Below, in pieces: positions 17,233 to 26,697 of a stretch of DNA of 64,000 nucleotides. The position numbers were made by a program, and so were the translations under genes. Numbering within the stretch: the stretch's first letter is position 1; every line of letters begins with the position of its first letter. Under the pieces are notes generated by a model. It saw only the letters and a program-made list of their open reading frames with translations, did no database searches and was not told the DNA's origin. The DNA is from DATCJA01 sp963814955 (GTDB lineage: Bacteria > Acidobacteriota > Vicinamibacteria > Vicinamibacterales > UBA2999): NCBI GenBank assembly GCA_963814955.1, contig CAWFEX010000004.1, positions 868,001-932,000 on the forward strand. Reading direction: 5' to 3'.

Positions 17233-17949
17233 GTGCGCTTCCTCCTGTTTGTCGCGCTGTTTCTCTCGGTGGCCGCGTCGCCTTTCGCGTCCGAACGCAG
17301 TGGTCCCGAGTCACCGACCCTCGAGGCCGCGGCGGCATCGGGTGTCCCCGGCGGTACACCCGGGCCGGCCAAGTCCGTCGCCAACTCCGAAGGCGTGCGC
17401 GTTCGATGGATGCAGGCGCCAGAGCTCGTCGTGCTGATGTCCGTGATGCGTTACCACGCCGGTCCGGGCGTCGAGTATTCCGCAACCGACACCGTCCTCA
17501 CCGAGGCCGAGGCCGACGAGATGGTTACCAACCTGACAGAAGCCCTTGCGGTTCTGTCGGACAAGAATTTCAGCGCGTTTGCCGCGGTGCATCTCGAAAC
17601 CGTCCAACCTGGCGCCACGGCGCGAATCGTCCGCTCCGGCCGCATCGTCGTGGGACGATTCGAGGGCCTGCGCGAGCTTCGGCAGACGATCGGTCTTGGC
17701 GGCCGGGTCCCGGGTAAGGACAGCGCTATTTCCTCGGCTGCCGTCCTGCTCGACAGCGACTATGACCGCACCAGCACACAGCGCCGGCTGCTGCGGATCC
17801 ACGAGCTCGGTCACGCGCTCGGTTACGACCACGTGGATTCGCGTCCGTCGATCATGAACACGCGTATTGGGACGCCGCCGACGGATGACGATCGGGAGAT
17901 GGCCCGTCTCGCATTCGCAGTTCCGCAGCTGTCCAACGATTCCGACTGA
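17233..17949 (+). CDS. Matrixin-like secreted zinc metalloprotease
   Basis: The GTG at 17233 begins a signal peptide (VRFLLFVALFLSVAASPFAS); an upstream ATG at 17179 would add 18 unlikely residues, so the later start is preferred. The catalytic motif is LRIHELGHALGYDHV, a full HExxHxxGxxH zinc site, followed at a suitable distance by a Met-turn (SIMNTRIG). Upstream lies a typical metzincin fold with VVGRFEGLRELRQT. The protein would act in the periplasm or outside the cell. It precedes a PEP-CTERM protein gene on the same strand, 284 bp away. The substrate is unknown. Confidence 0.8.
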   Translation: MRFLLFVALFLSVAASPFASERSGPESPTLEAAAASGVPGGTPGPAKSVANSEGVRVRWMQAPELVVLMSVMRYHAGPGVEYSATDTVLTEAEADEMVTNLTEALAVLSDKNFSAFAAVHLETVQPGATARIVRSGRIVVGRFEGLRELRQTIGLGGRVPGKDSAISSAAVLLDSDYDRTSTQRRLLRIHELGHALGYDHVDSRPSIMNTRIGTPPTDDDREMARLAFAVPQLSNDSD

Positions 17950-18233
17950 GCCCATCGACTTGAATCCATGGCGATAAGCTCCGCTATGGCAGAGCTTTAG
18001 CCGTGCCAGCGATCGCCCCAGAAGCCCCACGCGTGAGATTCGCCGCGGAGGCGGACATGTTTCTTTCCGGGTGGCGACGCGGCGACTAACGACGTACGAG
18101 GCTTGTAATCAAATCGGGCGCTTGACCAATTCCATCACGCCTGTTAAATGATTGAGTATCAAGTACTTCCAGGACGGCCCTGCTCGCGTAGATGTGCTTC
18201 GGCACAGCCGTTGCTAACTCAACGGGCACTCAA

Positions 18234-19436
18234 ATGCCCGTCAAAAGATCCCGGAAGCGCAGACTGCAGCGACGACTTCGCTGGTTGTATGTGGGAATCC
18301 TTCTTATCGGTTTGGCGGCCCTCGTTGCCGCCGCCGTCTTCATGCCGCGGCTCCAGTCGCGCAATCGCGATCATGCGTTCGATGGTCTGTCCGGCTCGCA
18401 GGTCGAACTCCTCGACAAAGCCATAACGGCCTCGCTCGACGCTTCCCGCCCGAATCATCCGTTCTCGGTCATCGACGGCGGCGTGTTCAATATGAACGAG
18501 CTCGGCGCGGCAATGAGGCGGGACCACGTGGTCGCCGCGCACTACAAGGACGTTTCGCTCGAGGACGTTCGCGCCGAACGGGTGACCGCACCCCGGATGG
18601 CCTACGTTTCGTATCGGGTTGCAGACAAGATCTTCTGGACCAAGAACAAGGTCCCCCTTCATCAGGGCGAAACGATTCTTACCGACGGTGACACCCAGAT
18701 TCGCGCGCGCTGCGGCAATTGCATTTCGCAGACGCCGATGTTTCCGACGCGGGACGACGAGCCCGAGGCCATTGCCCTCGACGCGGCTTTGCCGTCTGAG
18801 ACGGAAGACCCCGGTGCGGCGCCACTGATTGCAAACTTCCCGGTGCTCCCGGTCGGGGGCTTCAGCGGCGACCCTGGACAGACCTCACCGCAATTGATGG
18901 CAGGTGGGTTCGGGTCTCCGTCGGGGCCAGTATTCGCAGGTCCGGGTGGAAGCGGATTGGGTGGCACACCTAGCAACTCCCCCGGTGGGACGGGAACCCC
19001 ATCGAGTCGGCTTCCTGTCGTCGCGCCAGGTCTGTCATCTGGCGGGCCCAATGGGGACCCTGACGAAGCAAACGGGCCGAGCGATCCGGGCGGTCCGAGC
19101 GATCCGGGCGGTCCGAACGATCCGGGCGGTCCGAACGGTCCCGGTGGGCCTAATGGGCCGAACAATCCAGGCGGGCCTGACAATCCGACCAACCAGTCAA
19201 CGCCGCCAGGAAACCCGCCGGGCGGAGACGGACCTCCGAACGGTCCACCCAACGGCCCGCCCGACACACCGCCGGGTGGAGGACCGCCGAATGGTCCGCC
19301 GGACAACACGCCGCCAGGGTCGACCGACCCGCCGCCCACCGATCAGGAGATCCCTTCGGTTCCCGAACCGATGTCGGTTCTGCTGATGGGGGCCGGCCTG
19401 GCTGGCGTGGCGATCAGAAAATACCGGGCGCGCTAA
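18234..19436 (+). CDS. PEP-CTERM protein with N-terminal membrane segment and Gly-Pro-Asn-rich repeats
   Basis: About 400 residues. The start MPVKRSRKRR gives a basic N-terminus and a transmembrane or signal-anchor helix (YVGILLIGLAALVAAAVF). The region to ~200 is a unique domain with a CGNC pair (RARCGNCISQTP). Residues ~230-370 are low-complexity repeats of the type GGPSDPGGPNDPGGPNGP. The C-terminus is SVPEPMSVLLMGAGLAGVAI followed by RKYRAR: the VPEP motif, a hydrophobic helix and a basic tail, the sorting signal recognised by exosortase. Exosortase systems accompany EPS loci such as the one at 34-52 kb, but no exosortase is in the window. Confidence 0.82.
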   Translation: MPVKRSRKRRLQRRLRWLYVGILLIGLAALVAAAVFMPRLQSRNRDHAFDGLSGSQVELLDKAITASLDASRPNHPFSVIDGGVFNMNELGAAMRRDHVVAAHYKDVSLEDVRAERVTAPRMAYVSYRVADKIFWTKNKVPLHQGETILTDGDTQIRARCGNCISQTPMFPTRDDEPEAIALDAALPSETEDPGAAPLIANFPVLPVGGFSGDPGQTSPQLMAGGFGSPSGPVFAGPGGSGLGGTPSNSPGGTGTPSSRLPVVAPGLSSGGPNGDPDEANGPSDPGGPSDPGGPNDPGGPNGPGGPNGPNNPGGPDNPTNQSTPPGNPPGGDGPPNGPPNGPPDTPPGGGPPNGPPDNTPPGSTDPPPTDQEIPSVPEPMSVLLMGAGLAGVAIRKYRAR

Positions 19437-19482
19437 GCCTCAGTGGTCCGGCTGAAGCCGGACACTACGTCTGTTCTTTTGT

Positions 19483-20325
19483 TTATTTGCTGGCCGCTCT
19501 CACGCTGGCAGGAACCGGCATCACGACGTAGACGTTCCCGGTCTCGGTCTCGACCGTCGTCAAATCGCGCATGGTGGCGCCGTTGCGCTTCTCGACCAGC
19601 TTGCCGGCATAGAACGCTTCGATCTTGTTGAGCGGATTGTTCCAGTCCTGATAGTCCGCGTAGGTGAACTCGGTGACGACGTTGCCAAGGGTCACTTCGA
19701 CACGCTCGGCCTGATTGCTGGTGCTCAGGGTCGCCTTGGCGATCGCGCCGGGCACGCCCGGGATCGGATACGTGACGACGGCTTTGCCCGTGTCGTGGGC
19801 GACCGAGGTCTTGTCGCCGCCCGCCATCGCAGCCTTCGGAGCGCCCTGCGGGCTCGCCCAGAGGCGAATGAGCCGCTCGTGCAGCGCGCCCGGCATCGGG
19901 GTCGCCTTGCCGCGGCCCGGCGTGATCTCTGCGCCAACCACGTCCTCGTTCCAGGCGAACTGACCGTTCACGACTTCTATCGACGAGTACTGCTGACCGT
20001 TGGCGCGCGTGCAGGTGTACTGAATGCGCTGGCCGGACACCTGGTAGTTCGTGCTGACGCGGTACTTCGCCAGCTTGCACGGCTGGCCATCGACCTGAAT
20101 GGTGCCCGTGGCCTGGTGCTCGAGCGTGGCAACCGCCTCGACCTCGTTCGGGCCGCGCAGCATGCCCATGTACCAGAACCAGTTGAACAGCGTCGCCTTC
20201 AGGTCCTTGGCGCCGGGCGCGGGTGTATAGCCTCGCCGCGGGCCTCCTGTGGTGAGTTGCTGCGCCGCGGTGGTACCGCCGAGGAGCACGCCGGAGAGGA
20301 TGAGTGCCGTAACTGCGTTTTTCAT
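19483..20325 (-). CDS. Exported protein of unknown function
   Basis: About 280 residues with signal peptide MKNAVTALILSGVLLGG followed by TTAAQQ; ATG at 20325 is chosen because it begins this signal. The mature protein contains LKATLFNWFWYMGMLRGPNE, QYTCTRANGQQYSSIEVVNG and VETETGNVYVVMPVPASVR. No catalytic motif is recognised, and the beta-rich appearance suggests a periplasmic binding or structural role. It is the first of a run of minus-strand exported-protein genes extending to the Oar-like receptor, all with family-type palindromes between them. Confidence 0.65.
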   Translation of the reverse strand: MKNAVTALILSGVLLGGTTAAQQLTTGGPRRGYTPAPGAKDLKATLFNWFWYMGMLRGPNEVEAVATLEHQATGTIQVDGQPCKLAKYRVSTNYQVSGQRIQYTCTRANGQQYSSIEVVNGQFAWNEDVVGAEITPGRGKATPMPGALHERLIRLWASPQGAPKAAMAGGDKTSVAHDTGKAVVTYPIPGVPGAIAKATLSTSNQAERVEVTLGNVVTEFTYADYQDWNNPLNKIEAFYAGKLVEKRNGATMRDLTTVETETGNVYVVMPVPASVRAASK

Positions 20326-20442
20326 GGAAGGTTTCGTTCCCGGATCGGCGGGTCCGCTACGCGGCACCCGCCCCACGTACGGAAGTACGTAGGCCGGGTC
20401 CCGCGAAGCGTGGGGTCCAGCGCGAGCGGACCCGGCGTCCGA

Positions 20443-21343
20443 TCAATGGCGAATCTGCGTCACCATGTTCGCGTGGTCGTAGTCGCGGCACGGCGTCGCC
20501 TCGGCAAACAAACCTGCGTCCTTGTTCGCGTTGAGACGAAGCGTCCGCGGCGTCAACTTCCACGGCTCGGCGAGCACGTCGGGATCCTCGACCGTCACTT
20601 CGTAGACGAGCGTGTTGCCCTTGCGCGTGAAGCGCTCGATGACCCGCTTGTTCTCCGACGAGAAGTAGCCGCCCTTGTCGAGCCACGTCAAGTCGTTGAA
20701 GCCGACCGAGTCGATGACGAGCGTGTCGCCTTCCCACCGCCCGACCGAGTGGCCCCAGAAGAGCACGTCCTGTGCTTTCACCGGGTCGTGCTTCCGGCCG
20801 TCGGTCGGAATCGTGCGGTACTCCGCGTTTCCTGAGCCGCCGCCGCCACCGGTGTACAGGAACACCACGTCGCTGGCGGTCTGGAGGATGCGGACCGGCG
20901 GTCCGGAACGGGGAAGGCCCAGCGGCTGGCAGAAGAACAGTGGATCGTGCTTGTTGGTCCACATGTCCAGTTCCTGCACCTTGTCCCAGTGCTCCGGCTT
21001 GTAGATCGGGCGGTTGGTGTTCAAGCGGGCCGTGAACTCGCCGTCCTCGGACTGGTTCGTGTAGTCGCCGCAGCCCACCTGGCTCGGCCCGCAGCGGCGC
21101 GAGGGAAACTCCTCTGCGAATTTCCCTTCCTCGAGCTCCACCAGATCGCGGCCGCCGCCACCGCCGCCGCCGCCGCCACCCCAGACTCCCGTCAGGTCGG
21201 GCTTGCCGTCGGGCGTGCGCGGCGTCTCGAGCCGCCGCGGGATCGGCGTTCGCGCCGTTCGTGGCGTCTGCGCGGTCGGTCGACCCGGCCGCGAGCGCCG
21301 ACGATCGACGCAGAAGGCTCGCGTAGAGCAGTCCTCGCTTCAT
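20443..21343 (-). CDS. 'GRWEGDTLV' family exported protein, paralog 1 (frameshifted near its N-terminus)
   Basis: The start at 21343 gives MKRGLLYASLLRRS, a likely export signal; the frame then changes, and the conserved entry motif TPDGKPDLTGVW, followed by a run of ten or so glycines, is in another frame. From ~21141 the frame is clean: SRRCGPSQVGCGDYTNQSED, DVVFLYTGGGGGSGNAEYRT, the family signature HSVGRWEGDTLVIDSVGFND, and ERFTRKGNTLVYEVTVEDPD. Two paralogs occur at 30.7-32.7 kb. The family is abundant in Acidobacteriota as far as I know, and its biochemical role is unknown. It sits next to a DUF6152 gene, as paralogs 2 and 3 do. Confidence 0.7.
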
Positions 21344-21353
21344 GACGAGCCTC

Positions 21354-21750
21354 CTAGTCGTTCGGGTCGCCGAACCAGAAGGTCATTTCCTTCTTGTCCG
21401 GGAATACCAGCACGCGGAGGAACCCCATCGGGTTCCCGTTGCGCGCGGCGAACCCCTTTACGGTGTACGTCGCGCCACCCACCATGGCGGTGCGCGCGAG
21501 ACCGCGCGAACGCAGCGACCCGGCGTTGGTCGTCTGGAATACCCACGTCGTTGTCGTTCCGTCAGGGTTCTTGACGTCGAGATGCAGCATCGAGTGGGGA
21601 TTGATGAACTCCATCTTGTTGAGAGTCCCCGTCATCTCGATCGGCTTGTCCATGTCGGTACTGCGCCGCCAGCGCGTGGTGCGCCGCTACCGGGACAGCC
21701 GCTGCGAGCAGTCCGCAGACCACCAGGATGCCGAAGGTCCATCTGCTCAT
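21354..21750 (-). CDS. DUF6152-type exported protein, copy 1 (frameshift after the signal peptide)
   Basis: The start at 21750 gives the signal peptide SRWTFGILVVCGLLAAAVPV ending AAHHALAAQY; the frame then shifts near 21655 and continues as PIEMTGTLNKMEFINPHSML, the family's hallmark K-x-E-x-x-N-P-H block, then AATYTVKGFAARNGNPMG-like residues (observed TYTVKGFAARNGNPMGFLRV) and ends FWFGDPND. The mature protein is about 100 residues with an OB-fold-like pattern. The HH pair at the mature N-terminus also occurs in copy 2 and could bind metal. It lies immediately upstream of the 'GRWEGDTLV' paralog 1 with a 10-bp gap, so the two are likely co-transcribed. Confidence 0.7.
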
Positions 21751-21773
21751 CTCCGAATCCTCCTGTAAACCGT

Positions 21774-21826
21774 AGGGCGCGTCCTTTTGGACGCGCCGGC
21801 GGGTCCGGAAGGACCCGCCCTACGTC
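21774..21826. repeat. Family-2 palindromic repeat (two hairpins) after the Oar-like receptor gene
   Basis: Two consecutive perfect hairpins, GGGCGCGTCC-TTTT-GGACGCGCC and GGCGGGTCC-GGAA-GGACCCGCC, are bracketed by GTAGGG and CCCTAC so that the whole unit is also an inverted repeat. Related units occur at 30188-30240, 54868-54905 and 57744-57830. It could end transcription of the receptor gene although no U-tract follows. Confidence 0.75.
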
Positions 21827-21837
21827 TGTCACACCTT

Positions 21838-24742
21838 CTAGAACGTTACACGGAAACCAAACTGCGTCGTTCGCGGCTGGAACGCGATGTTGCTGTCGAA
21901 GCTCGGGGCGCCGAAGTTGCGCGCCGCCTCGTTCGTCACGAACGAATTGTAGTTCTCGTGGTTGAACAGGTTGAACATTTCCACCATACCCTCGACATTC
22001 ACGCGCGAGCTGAGCGTAAACCGCTTCAGGAAGCGCATGTCGACGCGGTGGATGTCGGACCGGTCGAAGCTGTTGCGCTCGATCAGCGTGCCGTTGGCGC
22101 GCAGCCGGCCGGGGGTCGGTGAGGTCGGCGTGGCGGGGCCGCCCGTTCCGCCGATGCCCAGCACGTCGACACCCGAGACCGGCGTGACCTTGCCGTTGTC
22201 GCCGAAGAAGTAGAGGCCGCTCGCCTGGAACCCGTACGGCAGCTGCCAGATGCCATTGAAGGTCAGCCTGTGCATCTGATCGCCGGCGCGGAAGTGGTCG
22301 GTACTGCAATACGGGGTGCAGCGTGATCGGGGCATCGCAGGCAAAGACGCCCGGTGACGGGTTCGTCAACGCGAAGTCGCACCCGGCCGCGGTCCGAACG
22401 GGCGGGTACTGGTAATCCCATCCGGCCGAGAGCGAGTAGCCGAGCGACGCCTGCCAGTTGTTGGACATGCGCTTGGTGATATCCAGCTGCAGGCCGAGGT
22501 CCTCACCCCCCTTGGGCACGTGCTGGCTCATGTTGACGTTGCTCCATCCCGTATTCGGGCGGCGAGCCTGCTGATTGAAGGGGTAGTTGGCGCCGGTGGC
22601 AGGGTTGTAGGCAATGTTGATGTCCATTTGTGTCAGCGCCGAGCGCTCGTCGCTGTATACCAGGTCGGCCGCGACCGACATGCTGTTGCCGAACTGCCGC
22701 TGCACGCCGACCGAAGCCTGGTGCGCGAACGGAATCACCGGGTGGTCGGACGGCAGTGTCAGGAAGAGCGATCGCAGCGCGCCACTCTGCACCACCTGCT
22801 CGTAGGTCGGGATCGGGCCGTTGAACGGATTGCTCGCGAAGTCCGGTCGTCCGTCGTTGTTGACCTGCACGTTGATGATCTGCGTTTCCGTGTAATAGGC
22901 ATGGGCGGAACCGGTGCCGCCGCCATAGAACAGGCCCCATCCACCGCGCATCACCGTGCGGTCGTTGATGCTGTAGGCAAAGCCGAGCCGAGGCTGGATG
23001 TTGTTCTTGTCGAGCGGCCGATCTGGCGCGAGCCATGGATCAAAGCCGCGTTCTTCACCGTACGTGCCCTTGATGATGTCGTAGCGCACGCCGAGATTGA
23101 GCGTCAGGCGGCCCATTGTCCAGTCGTCCTGCGCCCAGCCGGCCACGCTCGTGATCGGATTGTTCGACTCGAAGTTGCCGACGGCGAGCTGGTAGAACCG
23201 CGCGCGCGAGCTGAGCGCGTTGAGGTTCCAGGTCGAAATGTCGTTCCACACTGGAAACAGATCCTCGATGTTGGCCGGAATCGGTCCGCCCTGCGCGTCC
23301 AAAAAGCCGTTGGAGTTGATGCCAAGGAAGATCGGCTGGCTGCTGTAGACGTATTCGGCGCCAAGATTGAGATCGTGACGACCACCCTTGTTGAACCCAT
23401 AGGTGAAATCGTTGCGAAGGCTCGGCCCTTTTTCGGTGAGGATCTGGGGCGACCGGTTGTGCTGCTGGCCGATGCGATACCCCTGAAGCTGGATGGTCGG
23501 CGACCCGTTGGTCATCCCGAACGGCGCCAGCGGGTGATTGGGCCAGTTGACGATCGGCTGCGTCTTCCAGTGGTACCGGTTCCAGTTGACCGCGAATTCG
23601 TTGACCGCGCGGTCGCCGATGACGTGCGTCAAACGGTTGGCGATGCTCTCGCTTTCCTTGGGGACGGCGGTCGCGGACGCAGGATGAAGGTTGCCTCCTG
23701 ACCAGCGGGCATCAAGCGGATCGTAGGAACGCTGCACGTTGAGGCGCGTCGTCAGGCGCGTCCGCGACGAGAACTGATAGTCAAGGCGGGCGCCACCCTT
23801 CTTCTCCGTACGCGTGCCTGGCTGATCGATGTTGAACCGGGCGAACGGGCTCGAATACGTGCGAACGTACGGCTCACGCTCGTACTCGAAATTCGCGAAG
23901 TAGTGGAAGCGATCCCGCAGGATCGGCCCGCCGTAGGTCGTGCTGAACTGCTGGTTCGAGTATGGCAGCACGCGGTTCTGAATCGGATCGGCGGCGTTGA
24001 AGCGGTCGTCCCGGAAGTAGCCCGACAGGCTGCCCGTTGACGTGTTGGTGCCCGACTTGGTGATGGCATTGACCTGAATGCCGGTCGAGCGTCCCTGTCG
24101 GGCGTCGAACCGGTTGGTGATGACCTCGAACTCGGCGATCGTGTCCTTGCTGAACCGCGGCTGGCCGAAACTCGTGGCAATGAGCTGCGTCACCTGCTGG
24201 CCGTCGACGTTCAGCTGGAAGCTCGCGCCTGGCGTCTCGGCAATGAAGTTCTGCTTGCTGCCGGGGGACAGGAGCGTGAGGTCCACCCAGTTGCGGCCGT
24301 TGAGCGGCAGGTTCTCGACCTGTTCGGCGCTGATCGTGCTTCCGAGGTTCGACGCGGTCACGTTGATGAGCGGCGCTTCGCCGGTGACCGTCACCGATTC
24401 CTGAAGAGTGGCCGGCGCCATCTGCAGGTTGATGACGGCCTGCTGCCCGACCTGTATCTGCAGGCCCGTCCGCTCCAGCGTGGCGAAGCCCGGCAGGTCC
24501 AGTCGAATGCGATACGTGCCGATGCGTACGGACAACCGGTAGCCGCCGGCGCTGTCGGTCACGGTTTCGAAACTGTTGCCGCTCGCTTCGTGCACGGCGG
24601 TGACCACGACGCCGGGCAACACGCCGCCCGTGCTATCGGTGATGACTCCCGAGATTATCGCTTCCTGCGCGTGGACGAGCGCGGGAAGCAGGAAGATCAC
24701 GACAGCCAGGACCAGCCGCCGCAAAACCGTCGAACTCACCAT
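21838..24742 (-). CDS. Oar-like TonB-dependent outer-membrane receptor (one frameshift)
   Basis: About 965 residues. Signal peptide LVLAVVIFLLPALVHAQ, then a carboxypeptidase-regulatory-like Ig domain (IISGVITDSTGGVLPGVVVT; ETVTDSAGGYRLSV). The plug region has NLPLNGRNWVDLTLLSPG and IAEFEVITNRFDARQGRSTG, typical of Oar-type receptors. A large barrel follows. The frame changes near 22305: after APITLHPVLQY it continues in the other frame as DHFRAGDQMHRLTFNGIWQL and ends TQFGFRVTF with C-terminal Phe. There is no clear TonB box, as usual in this group. Such proteins take up or export large ligands across the outer membrane; the substrate is unknown. Confidence 0.88.
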
Positions 24743-24989
24743 CTGTTGCCTCCTGAATCCGGGTAAGGACGTTCAGACGCCGCCGAGAGACACGCCGCCA
24801 CGAGTGCGAATCCGAGCGAGTCTACTCCCCTGTACAGGGGCGGTCAACCAAGGCCGCCAGGCGGAACTTGCGGCGCGAAAACGGGCTGAGAGCGAGCTGC
24901 GAACGTGAAAAAAGCGGTGCGATTTCAGAATTGTGTTTGCCTTCAGGCGGACCATCGTGAGGTGGAAACGTTTCGATGAGAGCTCGACA

Positions 24990-25284
24990 CTAACGACGCT
25001 TCAAGAGAGCGCTGACGATCGCGCGCCACTCCTCATCGAGACTGCCGTGCGCGACAGGTTTGCCGGCTTGCCGATACCAGTACGCGGCGTTCGATTGGTC
25101 GCCTTCGCGGCGATGGAGATAGGCATGCACCCACGATCCATCAGGGGTGCTGATGTCCTGCGCGATCTGCGTGCGCGCCATCCCAGTTGCCGCGCCGCTC
25201 GTGCCAGAGGGCCTCGAGCAGTGGCGGGATGCCGGCCGGCGGCGCCGCCGATTGCAGGGACTCTTCGAATTCGGCGAGATCCAC
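24990..25284 (-). CDS. Small conserved protein of unknown function (one frameshift)
   Basis: About 97 residues read across two frames: VDLAEFEESLQSAAPPAGIP and LLEALWHERRGNWDGAH, then after a frame change near 25150 IAQDISTPDGSWVHAYLHRR, EGDQSNAAYWYRQAGKPVAH and EEWRAIVSALLKRR. This is a widespread small helical family with a TPR/Sel1-like look (W-HAYLHR-EGD-NA-YWYR-AG). I know no assigned function. The start is taken as the GTG at 25284 because the conserved DLAEF block begins there; an upstream start is possible. Confidence 0.6.
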
Positions 25285-25526
25285 GGCCGTAGCATCGCAC
25301 AGGCGAAGTAGTGTCCGCGTTCGGGGCGGACCGGGTGCGATTCGCGAAGTGCGACTGTCGGCGCCGTGACACGCGTCAGAGGGTAGAACGAGTCTGAAGC
25401 GTGAGGGCCGTGCCGCTCGCGGAGCGGCGCGGATGGTAGAAAGCAAGGCGGAAGGCTCGTTCTTCCACGGCGTCCGACCGGAGCACGGAGCGAACGCACC
25501 CGGGCCGCCGTGAACGACGACTTCGG

Positions 25527-25620
25527 GTCCGGCTGAAGCCGGACACTACCGGTCGCTGGCTGAAGCCGGACACTACGTCTGACTTCGGATGGTCCGGCTG
25601 AAGCCGGACACTACGTCTGA
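25527..25620. repeat. GTAGTGTCCGGCTTTAGCC palindromic repeat, three units
   Basis: Three closely spaced units of GTCCGGCTGAAGCCGGACAC, each an internal hairpin (GTCCGGCT/AGCCGGAC) followed by ACTACGTCTGACTTC-type flanks. They lie between the small conserved gene and the AAA+ ATPase gene, just past its stop. The same family recurs at 19.4, 28.9, 30.2, 32.8, 51.0, 52.2, 54.8 and 63.7 kb. Confidence 0.9.
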
Positions 25621-25622
25621 CT

Positions 25623-26697
25623 TCAGCGGTCGTTGTCGTCCTGCTGGTGAGTGTGGGTGTGCCTGTGCGGGCCGTGGCCGTGGTCGTGCGGACCATGGTC
25701 GTGATCGTGGAGCCGTGCCCGTGGTCGTGGTCGTGCATCAGCTCTTTCGGCACGTCGGGAAACATCTCGCGCGAGGTCGGCGCGCGCGCCGCCGGCCCAC
25801 TCGACGCCGCCCTTCTTGCGCGCGGCGGAGAACAGGTCGTCCCACGACAGCTTCGGCCGGATCGCGCGCGACCTCCAGGCGCTGCGCGAGGGCGGCGAGC
25901 ATCAGCTTGCGGATGCGCCGGCCGTCCCAGCCCTCGCAGAGCGCCGCCAGCTCCGACAGCCGCGCGGCGTCCTGCGCCAGCGGCAGCAGCGCCGGCCATT
26001 GCACCGCGAGCTCGCCGATCGCGCTGCGCCAGGATGCGCTCGATCGTGTCGCGATCGGGCAGCGCGAAGCGCATCACCAGGTCGGCGCGCGAGAGGAACG
26101 CCTCGTCCACCGCCTCGATGAAATTGGTCGTCGTGACGAACAGCACCGACGGCAGGTTCTTCGCGATCTCGTCGATGCCGAGCAGCACGGCATCGGTGGC
26201 GCGGTGCACGTCCACGGGGTTGGCTTCGAACGACGCGGTCGAGCGGCGGACCGCAAAGCTCTCGACCTCGTCGATCAGCACCACGGTGAACGGCCGCCGC
26301 GCCGCGATCTCGGGCACGGTCTCGGTCAGCAGCCGCGTGACGTTGCGCTGGCTCTCGCCGAGCATGTCGCTCGGAAAGGCGTGCGGGTTGATCTCGATCA
26401 GCGCCGTCGCGCCCTTGCGCGCCAGCGCCAGCGCCGCCACCTGCGCCAGGCCGCGCGCCAGCGTCGTCTTGCCCGTTCCCGGCGGGCCGGCGAGCACGAT
26501 GAGCCCGTGCGGCAGGCCCGACAGCATCGAGAGCTTGCGGCCGTGCTCCAGCACCAGCAGCGCCTGTGCGAGCAGCCGCTCCTTCACCTCGCGCGGCACG
26601 ATGATCGCGTCCCAGTCGCGGTCGTGGTGGTCGGCGGGCAGGACGTGCATCGACAGCACGCCCGGCGGCAGCGCCGAGCGCGGGCGGCTCCATCATT
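25623..26697 (-). CDS. TRIP13/Pch2-like AAA+ ATPase with histidine-rich C-terminal tail (several frameshifts)
   Basis: The N-terminal frame (to ~26035) is a clear AAA+ core: LPHGLIVLAGPPGTGKTTLA (Walker A), FPSDMLGESQRNVTRLLTET, VVLIDEVESFAVRRS (Walker B), VLFVTTTNFIEAVDEAFLSR (sensor 1) and DLVMRFALPDRDTIERIL. This arrangement is closest to TRIP13/Pch2 among AAA+ groups. The small subdomain continues in another frame (LSELAALCEGWDGRRIRKLM), and the end in further frames: HDHDHGHG then HDHDHGPHDHGHGPHRHTHT, a metal-binding-like tail, stop at 25623. The start lies in ATGATGA overlapping the cupin stop, so the genes are coupled. GC is extreme here (51 of 60 bases in the 26401 line). TRIP13-like ATPases remodel HORMA-type partners; no HORMA gene is nearby. 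Confidence 0.7.

Noticed and set aside
18662..19339. 225-codon collagen-like Gly-Pro-rich frame on the minus strand
   Set aside because: It is the antisense of the PEP-CTERM repeat region; the plus-strand protein has a proper N-terminus and sorting signal.
25623..26697. Type III CBASS defence locus because of the TRIP13-like ATPase
   Set aside because: No cyclic-nucleotide synthase, HORMA protein or effector nuclease is visible nearby; the partners are a cupin and a binding protein.
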